A stretch of DNA of 64,000 nt from [Empedobacter] haloabium. GTDB lineage: Bacteria > Pseudomonadota > Gammaproteobacteria > Burkholderiales > Burkholderiaceae_D. The stretch covers positions 806,001 through 870,000 of the forward strand of contig CP136508.1 in the NCBI GenBank assembly GCA_008011715.2, read 5' to 3'. Shown in pieces: positions 8,410 to 16,934 of this stretch (its first letter is position 1; every line of letters begins with the position of its first letter). The notes below the pieces were generated by a model. It had not been told where the DNA came from. It saw only the letters and a program-made list of their open reading frames with translations, and did not search any database. The position numbers were made by a program, and so were the translations under genes.

Positions 8410-9285
8410 ATGAAAGACCTGCACAACGATGCGAAAAGCCTAATCGGCGAGCCGGAAGGCGTCAGCCGCCGCGACGTGCTGAAGGCCGCCCTGGGCACGG
8501 GCTTCGCCGCCGCCGTGCTGCCCGTCAGCGCACAGACGGCCGTCAAGACCGACAGCGAAGGCCTGACCACCGAAACCGTCACCGTCACCGTCGACGGCTA
8601 CCCGGTGCCCGTGTACCGCGCCCAGCCGGCCGGCAAGACCGGGCTGCCCGTCATCCTCGTGATCTCCGAGATCTTCGGCGTGCACGAATACATCGCCGAC
8701 GTCGCCCGCCGCTTCGCCAAGCAGGGCTACCTGGCGCTGGCGCCGAACCTGTTCGCGCGCCAGGGCGATCCGCAGAAGGAAACCTCGATTGCCGAGCTGC
8801 AAAAGAACATCATCAGCAAGACGCCGGACGTGCAGGTGATGCGCGACCTGGACGCCGTCGTCGCCTGGGCCAAGCAGAACGGCGGCAGCGCCGACAAGCT
8901 GGCCATCACCGGTTTCTGCTGGGGCGGCCGCATCACGTGGCTGTACGCGGCGCACAACCCGAACGTCAAGGCGGGTGTGGCCTGGTACGGAAGGCTGGTG
9001 GGGGAGGTCACCCCCAACACGCCCAGGCACCCGGTCGATATTGCTGCATCTCTGAAGGCGCCGGTGCTGGGCCTGTACGGCGCCAAGGACCAGGGCATCC
9101 CGCTGGACACGGTGGAGCGGATGAAGACCGAACTGGCCAAGGGTTCCAGCAAGTCCACCTTCGTCATTTACCCGAACGCGGGCCATGCCTTTCATGCCGA
9201 CTACCGCCCCAGCTTCGTCGAGGCCGATGCGAAGGACGGCTGGAAGCGCACGCTGGACTGGTTGCGCGAGCACGGGGTGGCCTGA
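8410..9285 (+). CDS. Dienelactone hydrolase family protein with Tat-type signal
   Basis: A 291-aa alpha/beta hydrolase. The N-terminus has a twin-arginine pattern (SRRDVLKAALGTGFAAAVLP), so export by Tat is likely. The mature part carries the dienelactone hydrolase triad: nucleophile Cys in GFCWGGRITW, Asp in YGAKDQGIPLD, His in NAGHAFHADYRP. The family hydrolyses lactones such as carboxymethylenebutenolide, but the periplasmic members have no settled substrate. The ATG at 8410 has AGGAGACCCC directly upstream. It stands alone; the next gene is a metal transporter. Confidence 0.9.
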   Translation: MKDLHNDAKSLIGEPEGVSRRDVLKAALGTGFAAAVLPVSAQTAVKTDSEGLTTETVTVTVDGYPVPVYRAQPAGKTGLPVILVISEIFGVHEYIADVARRFAKQGYLALAPNLFARQGDPQKETSIAELQKNIISKTPDVQVMRDLDAVVAWAKQNGGSADKLAITGFCWGGRITWLYAAHNPNVKAGVAWYGRLVGEVTPNTPRHPVDIAASLKAPVLGLYGAKDQGIPLDTVERMKTELAKGSSKSTFVIYPNAGHAFHADYRPSFVEADAKDGWKRTLDWLREHGVA

Positions 9286-9540
9286 CGGGCCGGGGGTGCC
9301 GGGGCCGGAGCGCTGGGCCGCGATTTCGTAGTCTTGTGAGCAAAAGAGCGAACTGGGCGGTAAAATGTCCGGTTTGCGCGCGTTTGCCGTCCCGGCCGCG
9401 CGCGCCGCAGCACGCACAAGAGGCTCAAAATCGATCCGGTACTCACATCCATCCTGCTGGCGACCACGGTCGCCGGCATCGTCAGCATTTCGGCGGCGGC
9501 GATCTTTTCGTTTACGCTGCTGTCCCGGGTCGTCGAGCGC

Positions 9541-10212
9541 ATGGTCAGCCTGTCGGTCGGCATCATGCTGTCCACGTCGCTGCTGCATGCGCTGCCCGAG
9601 GCCTTCGAGTCCGGTGCCGACCCGCGCACCCTGTTCGGCACCCTGCTGGCGGGCCTGCTGGCCTTCTTCATGCTGGAAAAGCTGGCGATCCTGCGCCATT
9701 CGCACCACCATGAGGGGGACGGCCACCACCACGCCCATGGCCACGACAAGCACGAGGCGGGCCGCGCCGGCTGGATGATCCTGCTGGGCGACGGCATGCA
9801 CAATTTCACCGACGGCATCCTGATCGCCGCGGCCTTCCTGGCCGACCCGCACCTGGGCATCGTCACCGGCGTCGCCATCGTCGCCCACGAGATCCCGCAG
9901 GAGATCGGCGACTTCATCGTGCTGCTCAACGCCGGCTTCTCGCGCACGCGCGCCTACGTCTACAACCTGCTGTGCAGCCTGCTCGCGGTGGCCGGCGGCC
10001 TGCTGGGCTATTACACACTGGACCGCGCCAGCCACCTGATCCCCTACGTGCTGGTGTTCGCGTCGTCCGGTTTCATCTACATCGCCGTCAGCGACCTGAT
10101 GCCGCAGATGCAGCGCCGCGCCACGTTGAAGGAAACGGTGCCGCAGGTGCTGCTGATCGCGCTGGGCGTATGCATCGTGTTGTTCCTGACGGCGGAGAAG
10201 CACGCGCACTGA
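9541..10212 (+). CDS. ZIP family metal transporter (start uncertain)
   Basis: Multi-pass inner-membrane transporter of the ZIP family, taking divalent metal (zinc or similar) into the cytoplasm. The two conserved metal-binding helices are present (HNFTDGILIAAAF and HEIPQEIGDFIVLL), with a His-rich cytoplasmic loop HSHHHEGDGHHHAHGHDKH. From the ATG at 9541 the protein is 223 aa and lacks the first helix. In the same frame the codons from about 9424 to 9540 encode that helix (KIDPVLTSILLATTVAG..SAAAIFSF) with an AAGAGG sequence at 9417-9422. No ATG, GTG or TTG is available there before the in-frame TAA at 9361. Either translation begins at a non-standard codon near 9427-9430 or a start codon has been lost. 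Confidence 0.85.
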   Translation: MVSLSVGIMLSTSLLHALPEAFESGADPRTLFGTLLAGLLAFFMLEKLAILRHSHHHEGDGHHHAHGHDKHEAGRAGWMILLGDGMHNFTDGILIAAAFLADPHLGIVTGVAIVAHEIPQEIGDFIVLLNAGFSRTRAYVYNLLCSLLAVAGGLLGYYTLDRASHLIPYVLVFASSGFIYIAVSDLMPQMQRRATLKETVPQVLLIALGVCIVLFLTAEKHAH

Positions 10213-10293
10213 GCCTGGTAGAGTTACCTGGTGCGTTGCAAGAAAAATAATGCTACCATGGCCGGCTCGACAACTTCCTGAGCCCGGCTTTTC

Positions 10294-12888
10294 ATGCCCA
10301 GTGCATCATCGATCATCGGAGCACTGGCACAGCTGCGCCAGCACAACCGGCTGCTCCGCCTCGCATTCCCCAACAACGACGCGCCCGACGCGGTGCTGCT
10401 GCCCAACCGGCTCGAAGCGCGCGAGGAACTGTCGCGCGACTTCGCCTTTCGCGTCGAAGTCCTGGCGGACGACGCCGGGATCGCCCTGGAAGACCTGCAA
10501 GGCAAGATGGTCACCATCGAGCTGGTGCGCGGCGACGGCTCGCTGCGCTACTTCAACGGCTACGTCTTCGAATTCAGCCTGGTGCGCACCGATGGCGCGG
10601 TCGCGTTCTATTCGATGCTGCTCAAGCCATGGCTGGCCTACCTGAAGCTGCGTCGCGACAGCTACATCTTCCACGACGCGACGTTGCGCGACCAGACCGC
10701 CAGTATTTTTGCCGATTACGGTGCCCATGCCGACTGGGATTGCCGCCTGCAGGGCGAGGATGCGCGCATGACGATGGCATGCCAGTTCAACGAGGACGAC
10801 CACAACTACCTGCATCGCCGCTGGGAAGCCGCCGGCTGGCATTACTGGTACGAGCACACGGCCACGGGCCATAAGCTGGTGCTGTCCGACGATTCGACGC
10901 GCGGCGACCCGATCGACGGTGCCCAGCCCGACGTGCGCTACCAGCGCCACGCCGGTTCGATCGAGGAAGACGCGATCGGCGACTGGACGCCGGTGCGCAA
11001 CCTCGTCGCCGGCAGCGTGGCGCTGGCCAGCTCCGACTTCAAGGCGCCGCATCCGGCGCACACCACCGTGCCGACGCTCAATCGCCAGGGCGACGTGCTG
11101 AACGTGGAACAGTACGAATACACGGGCGCTTACGGCTTTGCCGACGGCGCGACCGGCGCGGACCTGGCGCGCGTGCGCATGGAGGAAATCGAAGCGACGG
11201 GCCATCGCTTCCAGGCACGCGGCAACAGCCGCTTCGTCAAGCCGGGGCGCTGGTTCCGGCTGGTCGATCATTTCCACGAGCCGGCGGACGACGACGGCTG
11301 CCTCGTCGTCGCCGTCGAGCACGTTGCGAGCAACAACTACCTGATGCAGGATGCCCCGGCAACGGACTACAGCAACCGCTTGACGTGCGTGCGGCGCAAT
11401 GCGCCTTGGCGTCCTGGCCGCAACTACAACAGCACCGACACCCGCATCCTGGCACCGCAGACGGCGATTGTGGTGACGCCGGCCGGGGAGGACATCCATA
11501 CCGATGACTACGGCCGGGTGCGCGTGCAGTTCCAGTGGGACCGGGTCGGGACCAACGACGAGCGCAGCTCGGCATGGCTGCGGGTCGCCACGCCGTGGGC
11601 GGGAGCGGAATTGGGCATGAACGCATTGCCGCGCCGTGGCCAGGAACTGGTCGTGATGTGGCTGGACGGGAATCCCGACCGGCCCATCATCACCGGTTCC
11701 GTCTACAACCAGGAGAACATGCCGCCGTGGAAGCTGGCCTCCCAGCAGACGCTGACGGGTATCCGCAGTCGGGAGCTGACACCGGATGGCGGCAATGCGG
11801 CCGGCGGGCGCAGCAATCACTTGGTGCTGGACGACATGGGCGGCAAGATCCAGGCCCAGCTCAAGAGCGATCACCAGCACAGCCAGCTGTCGCTGGGCCA
11901 CATCACCCGCATTGAAGACAACCTGGGCCGCAAGGACAGCCGCGGCGAAGGCTTCGCGCTGGAGACCGAAGGCGCCGGCGCCCTGCGCGCCGCGCGTGGC
12001 CTGCTGCTGAGTACGGACGGACGTCCGCGCGCGGTGGGCGGCACTTTGAGCCGGGACGAGCTGGTGCGCTGCCTGGAGCAGGCACTGGAGCTGGCCAAGG
12101 GGCTGGGCGAAGCCGCTGCCGGGCACCAGGGCGCCGAACGCGACGCCAAGCCGCAGCAGGGCCTGACGGAAGCGGTCGAGGCGCTCGGCCATGGCAGCGG
12201 CAACGAGGCAAACGCCAGCGGCGCGGCGCCAGGCGGCACGCCCGTCATCGCGATCACGGCGGAAGCCGGCATCGCCAGCGCCACGCCGCGCGACCAGACC
12301 CATTACGCCGGCCAGAACCTGGACACCGTCGCGGCCCGCAACCAGCAGCAATACGCAGGCAAGTCGATCCTGCAAACCGCCGGCAAGGACATCGAACAGT
12401 TCGCGCTGGACGGCGACATCCGCAGCATCGCCAACAAGGGCAAGATCGTCCAGCAGGCCCAGCAAAACACCATCGAGCTGACGGCGGACAAGAGCGTGAC
12501 GGTGCTGTCGACCAGGGAGCACATCCTGCTGGCGGCCGAGAAGCACGTGACGCTGACCAGCGGCGGTGCCTACATCAAGCTGGCGGGCGGCAATATCGAG
12601 ATCGTCTGCCCGGGCAACCTGCTGTTCAAGTCGGCCGCGCGCGCGTTCACGGGGCCGGGCAACATGAAGCAGGACATGCCCAAGTTCGAGACCGGCGACA
12701 CGGGCCGCAAGTTCATGCTGCACCGCGACGGCGACAAGGCGGACAAGGTCGTCGACCACCACTATGAAATCAAACTGGACGACGGCCAGGTCATCACCGG
12801 CAAGACCGGCGCGGACGGGCTGACGCAACTGGCGGAAAAGGACGTGATGCGCATCGCCGCGATCAAGGTATGGAAGGACAAGGCATGA
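10294..12888 (+). CDS. vgrG: Type VI secretion tip protein VgrG with DUF2345 and C-terminal extension
   Basis: 864-aa spike protein that sits as a trimer on the Hcp tube and carries effectors. Residues about 20-400 form the gp27-like base (ending in RFVKPGRWFRLVD), followed by the gp5 OB-fold and needle (HTDDYGRVRVQFQWDR; NALPRRGQELVVMWLDGNPD). The DUF2345 domain covers about 640-790. The last 65-70 residues (FMLHRDGDKADKVVDHHYE then IKLDDGQVITGKTGADGLTQ) look like the transthyretin-like adaptor domain found at the end of cargo VgrGs. Its stop overlaps the start of the tle3-like lipase gene (ATGA). No T6SS core genes are in the window, so this is an auxiliary effector locus. Confidence 0.95.
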   Translation: MPSASSIIGALAQLRQHNRLLRLAFPNNDAPDAVLLPNRLEAREELSRDFAFRVEVLADDAGIALEDLQGKMVTIELVRGDGSLRYFNGYVFEFSLVRTDGAVAFYSMLLKPWLAYLKLRRDSYIFHDATLRDQTASIFADYGAHADWDCRLQGEDARMTMACQFNEDDHNYLHRRWEAAGWHYWYEHTATGHKLVLSDDSTRGDPIDGAQPDVRYQRHAGSIEEDAIGDWTPVRNLVAGSVALASSDFKAPHPAHTTVPTLNRQGDVLNVEQYEYTGAYGFADGATGADLARVRMEEIEATGHRFQARGNSRFVKPGRWFRLVDHFHEPADDDGCLVVAVEHVASNNYLMQDAPATDYSNRLTCVRRNAPWRPGRNYNSTDTRILAPQTAIVVTPAGEDIHTDDYGRVRVQFQWDRVGTNDERSSAWLRVATPWAGAELGMNALPRRGQELVVMWLDGNPDRPIITGSVYNQENMPPWKLASQQTLTGIRSRELTPDGGNAAGGRSNHLVLDDMGGKIQAQLKSDHQHSQLSLGHITRIEDNLGRKDSRGEGFALETEGAGALRAARGLLLSTDGRPRAVGGTLSRDELVRCLEQALELAKGLGEAAAGHQGAERDAKPQQGLTEAVEALGHGSGNEANASGAAPGGTPVIAITAEAGIASATPRDQTHYAGQNLDTVAARNQQQYAGKSILQTAGKDIEQFALDGDIRSIANKGKIVQQAQQNTIELTADKSVTVLSTREHILLAAEKHVTLTSGGAYIKLAGGNIEIVCPGNLLFKSAARAFTGPGNMKQDMPKFETGDTGRKFMLHRDGDKADKVVDHHYEIKLDDGQVITGKTGADGLTQLAEKDVMRIAAIKVWKDKA

Positions 12889-14726
12889 GCGGGCAGCAGG
12901 AAAACCTGGTTGTTCCCGGCAACGAGGAGCAGTGGCTGCTGACGAGCAAATCGGTGGCACCGGTGGCGATCAAGCGCGGCATGCCGTGCATTACGATTCT
13001 GGTGCATGGCGTCAATGACGTCGGTGAGGCGTTCGCCAACCAGGAGATGGGGTTGTGTGCCGGGTTGAATACGCGGCTGGATCGGACCGATATCGTTTCG
13101 GGGCGATGGGAGCTGCCGCCGAAGAAGGAGAGCGGAACGTACACTGCCGACGATGTGCATCCCGACCCGGACAAGAAATACTTCCAGCGCGCACCTGATG
13201 GGGGCAGGTCGTCCGTCATTCCTTTCTATTGGGGATTTCGTGAAGAGCCGGACGCTGCCGACACCTCGGGCCGGCATGGACAGTATGTGGACCGGTTCGG
13301 CAACCGCATCGACAAGCGCTTCGGCAAGAACGGTGGACCGTTCGCCAATGCAACGACCAATATCCCCGACATGTTCGGACCTGGCTTCAATCGCAACTGG
13401 TCGATCAAGCTGGCCGATCCGAAAGATGGCACCCATCCGCTGCTGAGTGCACCGCCGCGCACCTATATGGTGCTGGCGGCGCAGCGGCTCGCTGCGCTCC
13501 TGCGCATCATTCGCAAGAACTCGCCGGATGAACCGGTCAATATCGTCGCGCATAGCCAGGGATGCCTGGTTACCTTGCTGGCGCATGCCATGCTTGCGAA
13601 GGGAGGCACAGGCTGCAAGGCCGATACGGTCATCCTGAACAATCCGCCATACAGCGTGGAAGAGCCCTTCATCGAGAAATTCCAGGCTGGTGGCGAACAG
13701 CAGACCGGCCATGCACGAGAGGAAACGCTGCGCAAAATTATCGCCGACTACATCACAACCTCTCCTGCGGCAAAGCCGGCATTCTCGGAATTGCGCACGG
13801 CGGGCGATGGTGTCGTGGGTACCAAGTGGGATGCCGCCGCCCGGAAAGAACGCGACAACCGTGGCAAGTTGTACCTGTACTTCAGTCCCGATGACGCGGT
13901 CGTGGGCCTGCCTAACGTCCAGGGCATTGGGTGGTGGGGCGTGTACGATGGCATGCGCAAGAAGCTCGGCAGCAGGTTTTTCCAACGGCTGTTCGCATCG
14001 CCCAAGGGCTCGAATCCGGACGCGCCGATGATCGGCTCCGACCCGCATGAGATCAGCCTCGGCTTCAAGTGGAATGCTGGCTTTACGTTGTCGCGTTCGC
14101 GGATGGTGACTGCTGAAGCGCTTGAGGTACCGTTTTACCCGGATCTTGGGGCGGCGATTCTTCAGAATGGGGCGATCGACGCCGCAATTGCCGTTACCAA
14201 TCGCTATGACAAAAAAGGCCAGGAGGGGATTCTTCCGGATGAAACGCCAGAGCAAGCACAGGCGAGGTGGATGAACAAGAATAGTGGTAATTCTTACCAT
14301 TCCAGTATTGTCAGCAATCCTATGCACTCCACAATGGCAACCGCTTATGACGTTTGCGTTGGCATCAGCGAGGTTATGAAGGACAACAACGCGACACTCA
14401 TGCGTTTTTTGCGTGCCGTGGCAGACTGGCGAACGAACTGGCGCGGAACGGTCAACAGCAGACGGCGGAGTGATCCGTCTTTTTCGCCACCACCTTCTGA
14501 TGTCTTAGCACTGCTTGACGATGTCGCTAAGATCGATCCAACTGATCGGGATATTGTCATTGGCAATTTTCACTACTATGCAATTGCAGGCGATCACCCC
14601 GGCAAGCTTCCATCCTTTACGGTCGCATGCGGTGTGGCGACGCTGGCGCCGTATGTGATCTCCGAAACCGTTACCGAGAGAGCCTATGACCAAGACTACG
14701 CAACACCCCGCCTCGGCAAAAATTAG
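12885..14726 (+). CDS. tle3: T6SS phospholipase effector, Tle3-like (alpha/beta hydrolase)
   Basis: 613-aa antibacterial lipase candidate delivered by the T6SS. The start at 12885 overlaps the vgrG stop. The alpha/beta hydrolase core has the oxyanion strand CITILVHGVND (about 35-45) and the nucleophile elbow IVAHSQGCLVTLL, with Ser224 as the catalytic serine; LYFSPDDAVVGL probably contains the acid residue. The length, split core and C-terminal region (DYITTSPAA...) match the Tle3/DUF3274 lineage, which acts on periplasmic membrane phospholipids. No signal peptide, as expected for T6SS cargo. The adaptor (Tla3) genes and PAAR downstream support the Tle3 assignment. The last third is less GC-rich than the vgrG gene. 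Confidence 0.88.
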   Translation: MSGQQENLVVPGNEEQWLLTSKSVAPVAIKRGMPCITILVHGVNDVGEAFANQEMGLCAGLNTRLDRTDIVSGRWELPPKKESGTYTADDVHPDPDKKYFQRAPDGGRSSVIPFYWGFREEPDAADTSGRHGQYVDRFGNRIDKRFGKNGGPFANATTNIPDMFGPGFNRNWSIKLADPKDGTHPLLSAPPRTYMVLAAQRLAALLRIIRKNSPDEPVNIVAHSQGCLVTLLAHAMLAKGGTGCKADTVILNNPPYSVEEPFIEKFQAGGEQQTGHAREETLRKIIADYITTSPAAKPAFSELRTAGDGVVGTKWDAAARKERDNRGKLYLYFSPDDAVVGLPNVQGIGWWGVYDGMRKKLGSRFFQRLFASPKGSNPDAPMIGSDPHEISLGFKWNAGFTLSRSRMVTAEALEVPFYPDLGAAILQNGAIDAAIAVTNRYDKKGQEGILPDETPEQAQARWMNKNSGNSYHSSIVSNPMHSTMATAYDVCVGISEVMKDNNATLMRFLRAVADWRTNWRGTVNSRRRSDPSFSPPPSDVLALLDDVAKIDPTDRDIVIGNFHYYAIAGDHPGKLPSFTVACGVATLAPYVISETVTERAYDQDYATPRLGKN

Positions 14727-14739
14727 CGAGGATCGAAAC

Positions 14740-14910
14740 ATGCGGAACAAGAACCTGTCTCGAATCCGCTGGCTCCTCACATCGATGGCAGTGGTTGGCA
14801 CGCTGTGCACAGGTTGCAACTGGTACTTGATGGATCCACACTCGTGCACAATGGACCCTGAACATGACCGGACCGCCAAACCATGCGAGAAGTCTACAAG
14901 AGACCGTTAA
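14740..14910 (+). CDS. Small lipoprotein, candidate immunity protein
   Basis: 56-aa protein starting at ATG 14740, 14 nt after the tle3 stop, with GAGGATCG upstream. The N-terminus RNKNLSRIRWLLTSMAVVG then TLCTGC is a lipoprotein signal with the lipobox cysteine at about residue 28. Only about 28 residues follow (NWYLMDPHSCTMDPEHDRTA...), including two further Cys. In Pseudomonas aeruginosa the Tle3 toxin is paired with a periplasmic immunity protein (Tli3) encoded in the same cluster. Position and cell location fit that role here, but the protein is very short and no homology is claimed. Its 3' end overlaps the start of the first tla3 gene by 28 nt. Confidence 0.6.
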   Translation: MRNKNLSRIRWLLTSMAVVGTLCTGCNWYLMDPHSCTMDPEHDRTAKPCEKSTRDR

Positions 14911-16394
14911 TACTCAGTCATATCCCTGTTGGGGGGCTGCTGACAGTTGCTTTACTTTGGAGCCAAGCTTATGCCAAGGCTTCTCTCACCGATAAAAAGA
15001 TGGACCCATTAATGTCGCAGAATGTTGCTACTTCAAAGAGCTCCCCACACGTCGAGTCGCTAGAACTTGTAGGTGTCGGCATCAGCGTCGAAACATGGCG
15101 TAACCACCCTGCTTATCCCAAGGCGAACCTTTGGAAAACGATTCGCGAAAGTAATGGAGCTTACGTTATTTCACAAGATAAGAAAGATTATCCGAAGAGT
15201 CTCGAGCAGTGGCAAATGATGATGTCCAAGCGTAACGAGGACGCCATCGATGTCGCAATGAGAGATTTTGTCGATCGCTATCCGTTGCCAGTTTCTGTGG
15301 TAGGGCCGTCGTGGGGTGAGCCTAAGGATGAAGCCGGTCGTGTGACATCGCGGCAGTCCAACGCGGGTAGCTTTGTCGATACCAAGGCATCCGAACCATA
15401 CACTGCGCGCGGGACTTTTCCAGGTCTACTCACGCAGAGCGGTCAGGTAGTTAATTCTTATCTGCATGATGAGCCCGACTCACTATGGCAGACCGTATTT
15501 TCTACTTTCGACCAGCACGCGGATCTCCCAGCTGTCGGAGTGGCCGCCAAGGACGGCGCGATGCACCGAGCACTGAGTTTCGAGGAAAGTGATCCACCGC
15601 GCTACCAAAAACTCGCCGCCGAACAAGCCTACCGCCCGAAACAGCCACGCGTGCTGAGCGACAACTGGACGTTCCTGACCCTGGTCCGCCGCGGCCGCAT
15701 CGACTGGCTGCGCCCCTATGCACCGCTGGTCAAGGACACGATGGTCGTCAAGAACCGGGGCGGCGAGTACTCGCGCAACTGGTCCGAATTCGCCGGCTGG
15801 AAAAAGCCACCGGAAAAGCCGTTCGTGCCGACGCCGTATATCGCGCAGCCATGGACCCAGTTCCAGATCGACCAGTTCGACCACCTGGAGAACCTGGGCA
15901 CCGTGCATCGCCCGCAGGTCGTGTCGTACCTGGACGATGCCGGCAAGCCAGTGAAAGCGGCCGAGCGCACGGCGCGCATGGAGCGGGCCCTGCGCGCGGC
16001 GCTGGCGCCCCTGGGCGGCAAGTCACCGGCGCGCATCTTCTATGATTACGGCAGCGTGCGCGACGATCGCAACAGCGGCGCGCGCTTCGTGCCGCTCGTC
16101 CAGGGCCTGCATGCCATCGACGACGACTTCGACCTGCTCGACCCGAAGCGCGGCTACGACCTGGCACGCATCCTGGGCGATACGGGTGCGGGTGGACCGT
16201 TCGTGGCGGTGGCGCTGGCGTCGATGGCGGGGCGCGAGTCCGGCGGGGCCACGCTGGTGGCGAACCTGCGCCGCGACGACGGGGCCACGCTGCTGCTGGT
16301 CACGCCACCCTCGGCCGAACAGGTCAAGCGCGATGCGGCGATCAAGCGGCCGTATTTCCCATCGACGCAAGGCGTGAAGGACGAGTTCCGGTGA
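14883..16394 (+). CDS. tla3: Type VI lipase adaptor, Tla3-like (DUF2875), copy 1
   Basis: 503-aa protein with a short N-terminal hydrophobic segment (SHIPVGGLLTVALLWSQAYA). Family-typical blocks follow: LELVGVGISVETWRNHPAYP, YVISQDKKDYPKSLEQWQMM, FVDRYPLPVSVVGPSWG and a long C-terminal region (LTLVRRGRIDWLRPYAPLVK...). DUF2875 proteins next to tle3 act as adaptors that recruit the Tle3 lipase to its VgrG. The order vgrG-tle3-tla3 supports that reading. The first 260 codons are AT-richer; the last 240 are strongly GC-rich and nearly identical to the second copy at 16892-18409, with the boundary at about 15677. Its stop overlaps the PAAR start (GTGA). Confidence 0.85.
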   Translation: MREVYKRPLILSHIPVGGLLTVALLWSQAYAKASLTDKKMDPLMSQNVATSKSSPHVESLELVGVGISVETWRNHPAYPKANLWKTIRESNGAYVISQDKKDYPKSLEQWQMMMSKRNEDAIDVAMRDFVDRYPLPVSVVGPSWGEPKDEAGRVTSRQSNAGSFVDTKASEPYTARGTFPGLLTQSGQVVNSYLHDEPDSLWQTVFSTFDQHADLPAVGVAAKDGAMHRALSFEESDPPRYQKLAAEQAYRPKQPRVLSDNWTFLTLVRRGRIDWLRPYAPLVKDTMVVKNRGGEYSRNWSEFAGWKKPPEKPFVPTPYIAQPWTQFQIDQFDHLENLGTVHRPQVVSYLDDAGKPVKAAERTARMERALRAALAPLGGKSPARIFYDYGSVRDDRNSGARFVPLVQGLHAIDDDFDLLDPKRGYDLARILGDTGAGGPFVAVALASMAGRESGGATLVANLRRDDGATLLLVTPPSAEQVKRDAAIKRPYFPSTQGVKDEFR

Positions 16395-16651
16395 GCCGGC
16401 CGATCTGCTGCCTGGGCGACGCGACCACCCATGGCGGCAAGGTGATCAAGGTCAGTGGCAGCTTCACCATCGACGGGCGCCAGGTGGCGCGTGTCGGCGA
16501 CCTGGTGGCTTGCCCGGCGCATGGCGTCAATCCCATCGTCCAGGGCGATAGCGCCACACTGGACGAATCCATCCCGCTGGCGCTGCACGGCCACATGACA
16601 GCTTGCGGCAGCAAGCTCATATGCAACGTCAATGCGACTGTCGACGCATGA
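16391..16651 (+). CDS. PAAR domain protein
   Basis: 86-aa PAAR-repeat protein that caps the VgrG spike. It begins with GTG at 16391, overlapping the tla3 stop by 4 nt. Visible features are the opening SRPICCLGDATTHGGKVI, the repeat GRQVARVGDLVACPAHGVNP, and the ends MTACGSKLICNV; conserved His and Cys residues suit the zinc-binding tip. It has no C-terminal toxin extension, so it is a simple tip that probably works with the VgrG 3.5 kb upstream. Confidence 0.92.
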   Translation: MSRPICCLGDATTHGGKVIKVSGSFTIDGRQVARVGDLVACPAHGVNPIVQGDSATLDESIPLALHGHMTACGSKLICNVNATVDA

Positions 16652-16673
16652 TCCGGCACAGGAAGAACCTCTC

Positions 16674-16934
16674 ATGACGCAGCCCGAAATCTACCCGCAG
16701 GACGACCTGGGCGGCACGCTGAGCGTGCCAGCGGGAGCAGAAAATGTGCCGCCGATGCGGCTCGCGGCCCTCGAAGCACCTGCCAGCGCCACGGCACCTG
16801 CGACGACACAAGCGACGGCACAAGCGGCAGCGCCTCAGCCGGAGCGCGCCAGCCTTGCGATGAAACTCGTCGTCGGCGCTGCCGTTGCCGTATGCGCCGG
16901 GATGGGCATGCTGTTGTGGCTGCGTCCTGCTTGA
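16674..16934 (+). CDS. Small C-tail membrane protein in the T6SS module
   Basis: 86-aa protein of unknown function with AGGAAG upstream of ATG 16674. The N-terminal half is soluble (MTQPEIYPQDDLGGTLSVPA), the middle is an Ala/Thr-rich linker (ASATAPATTQATAQAAAP), and the end is a single transmembrane helix (AMKLVVGAAVAVCAGMGMLL then WLRPA). No signal peptide, so a tail-anchored inner-membrane topology is likely. It lies between PAAR and the second tla3 gene and overlaps the latter by up to 43 nt. Immunity or effector-loading roles are possible but unproven. Confidence 0.65.
   Translation: MTQPEIYPQDDLGGTLSVPAGAENVPPMRLAALEAPASATAPATTQATAQAAAPQPERASLAMKLVVGAAVAVCAGMGMLLWLRPA

Noticed and set aside
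10306..12960. 884-codon minus-strand frame opposite vgrG
   Set aside because: Antisense shadow of VgrG; no ribosome site and no recognisable domain.
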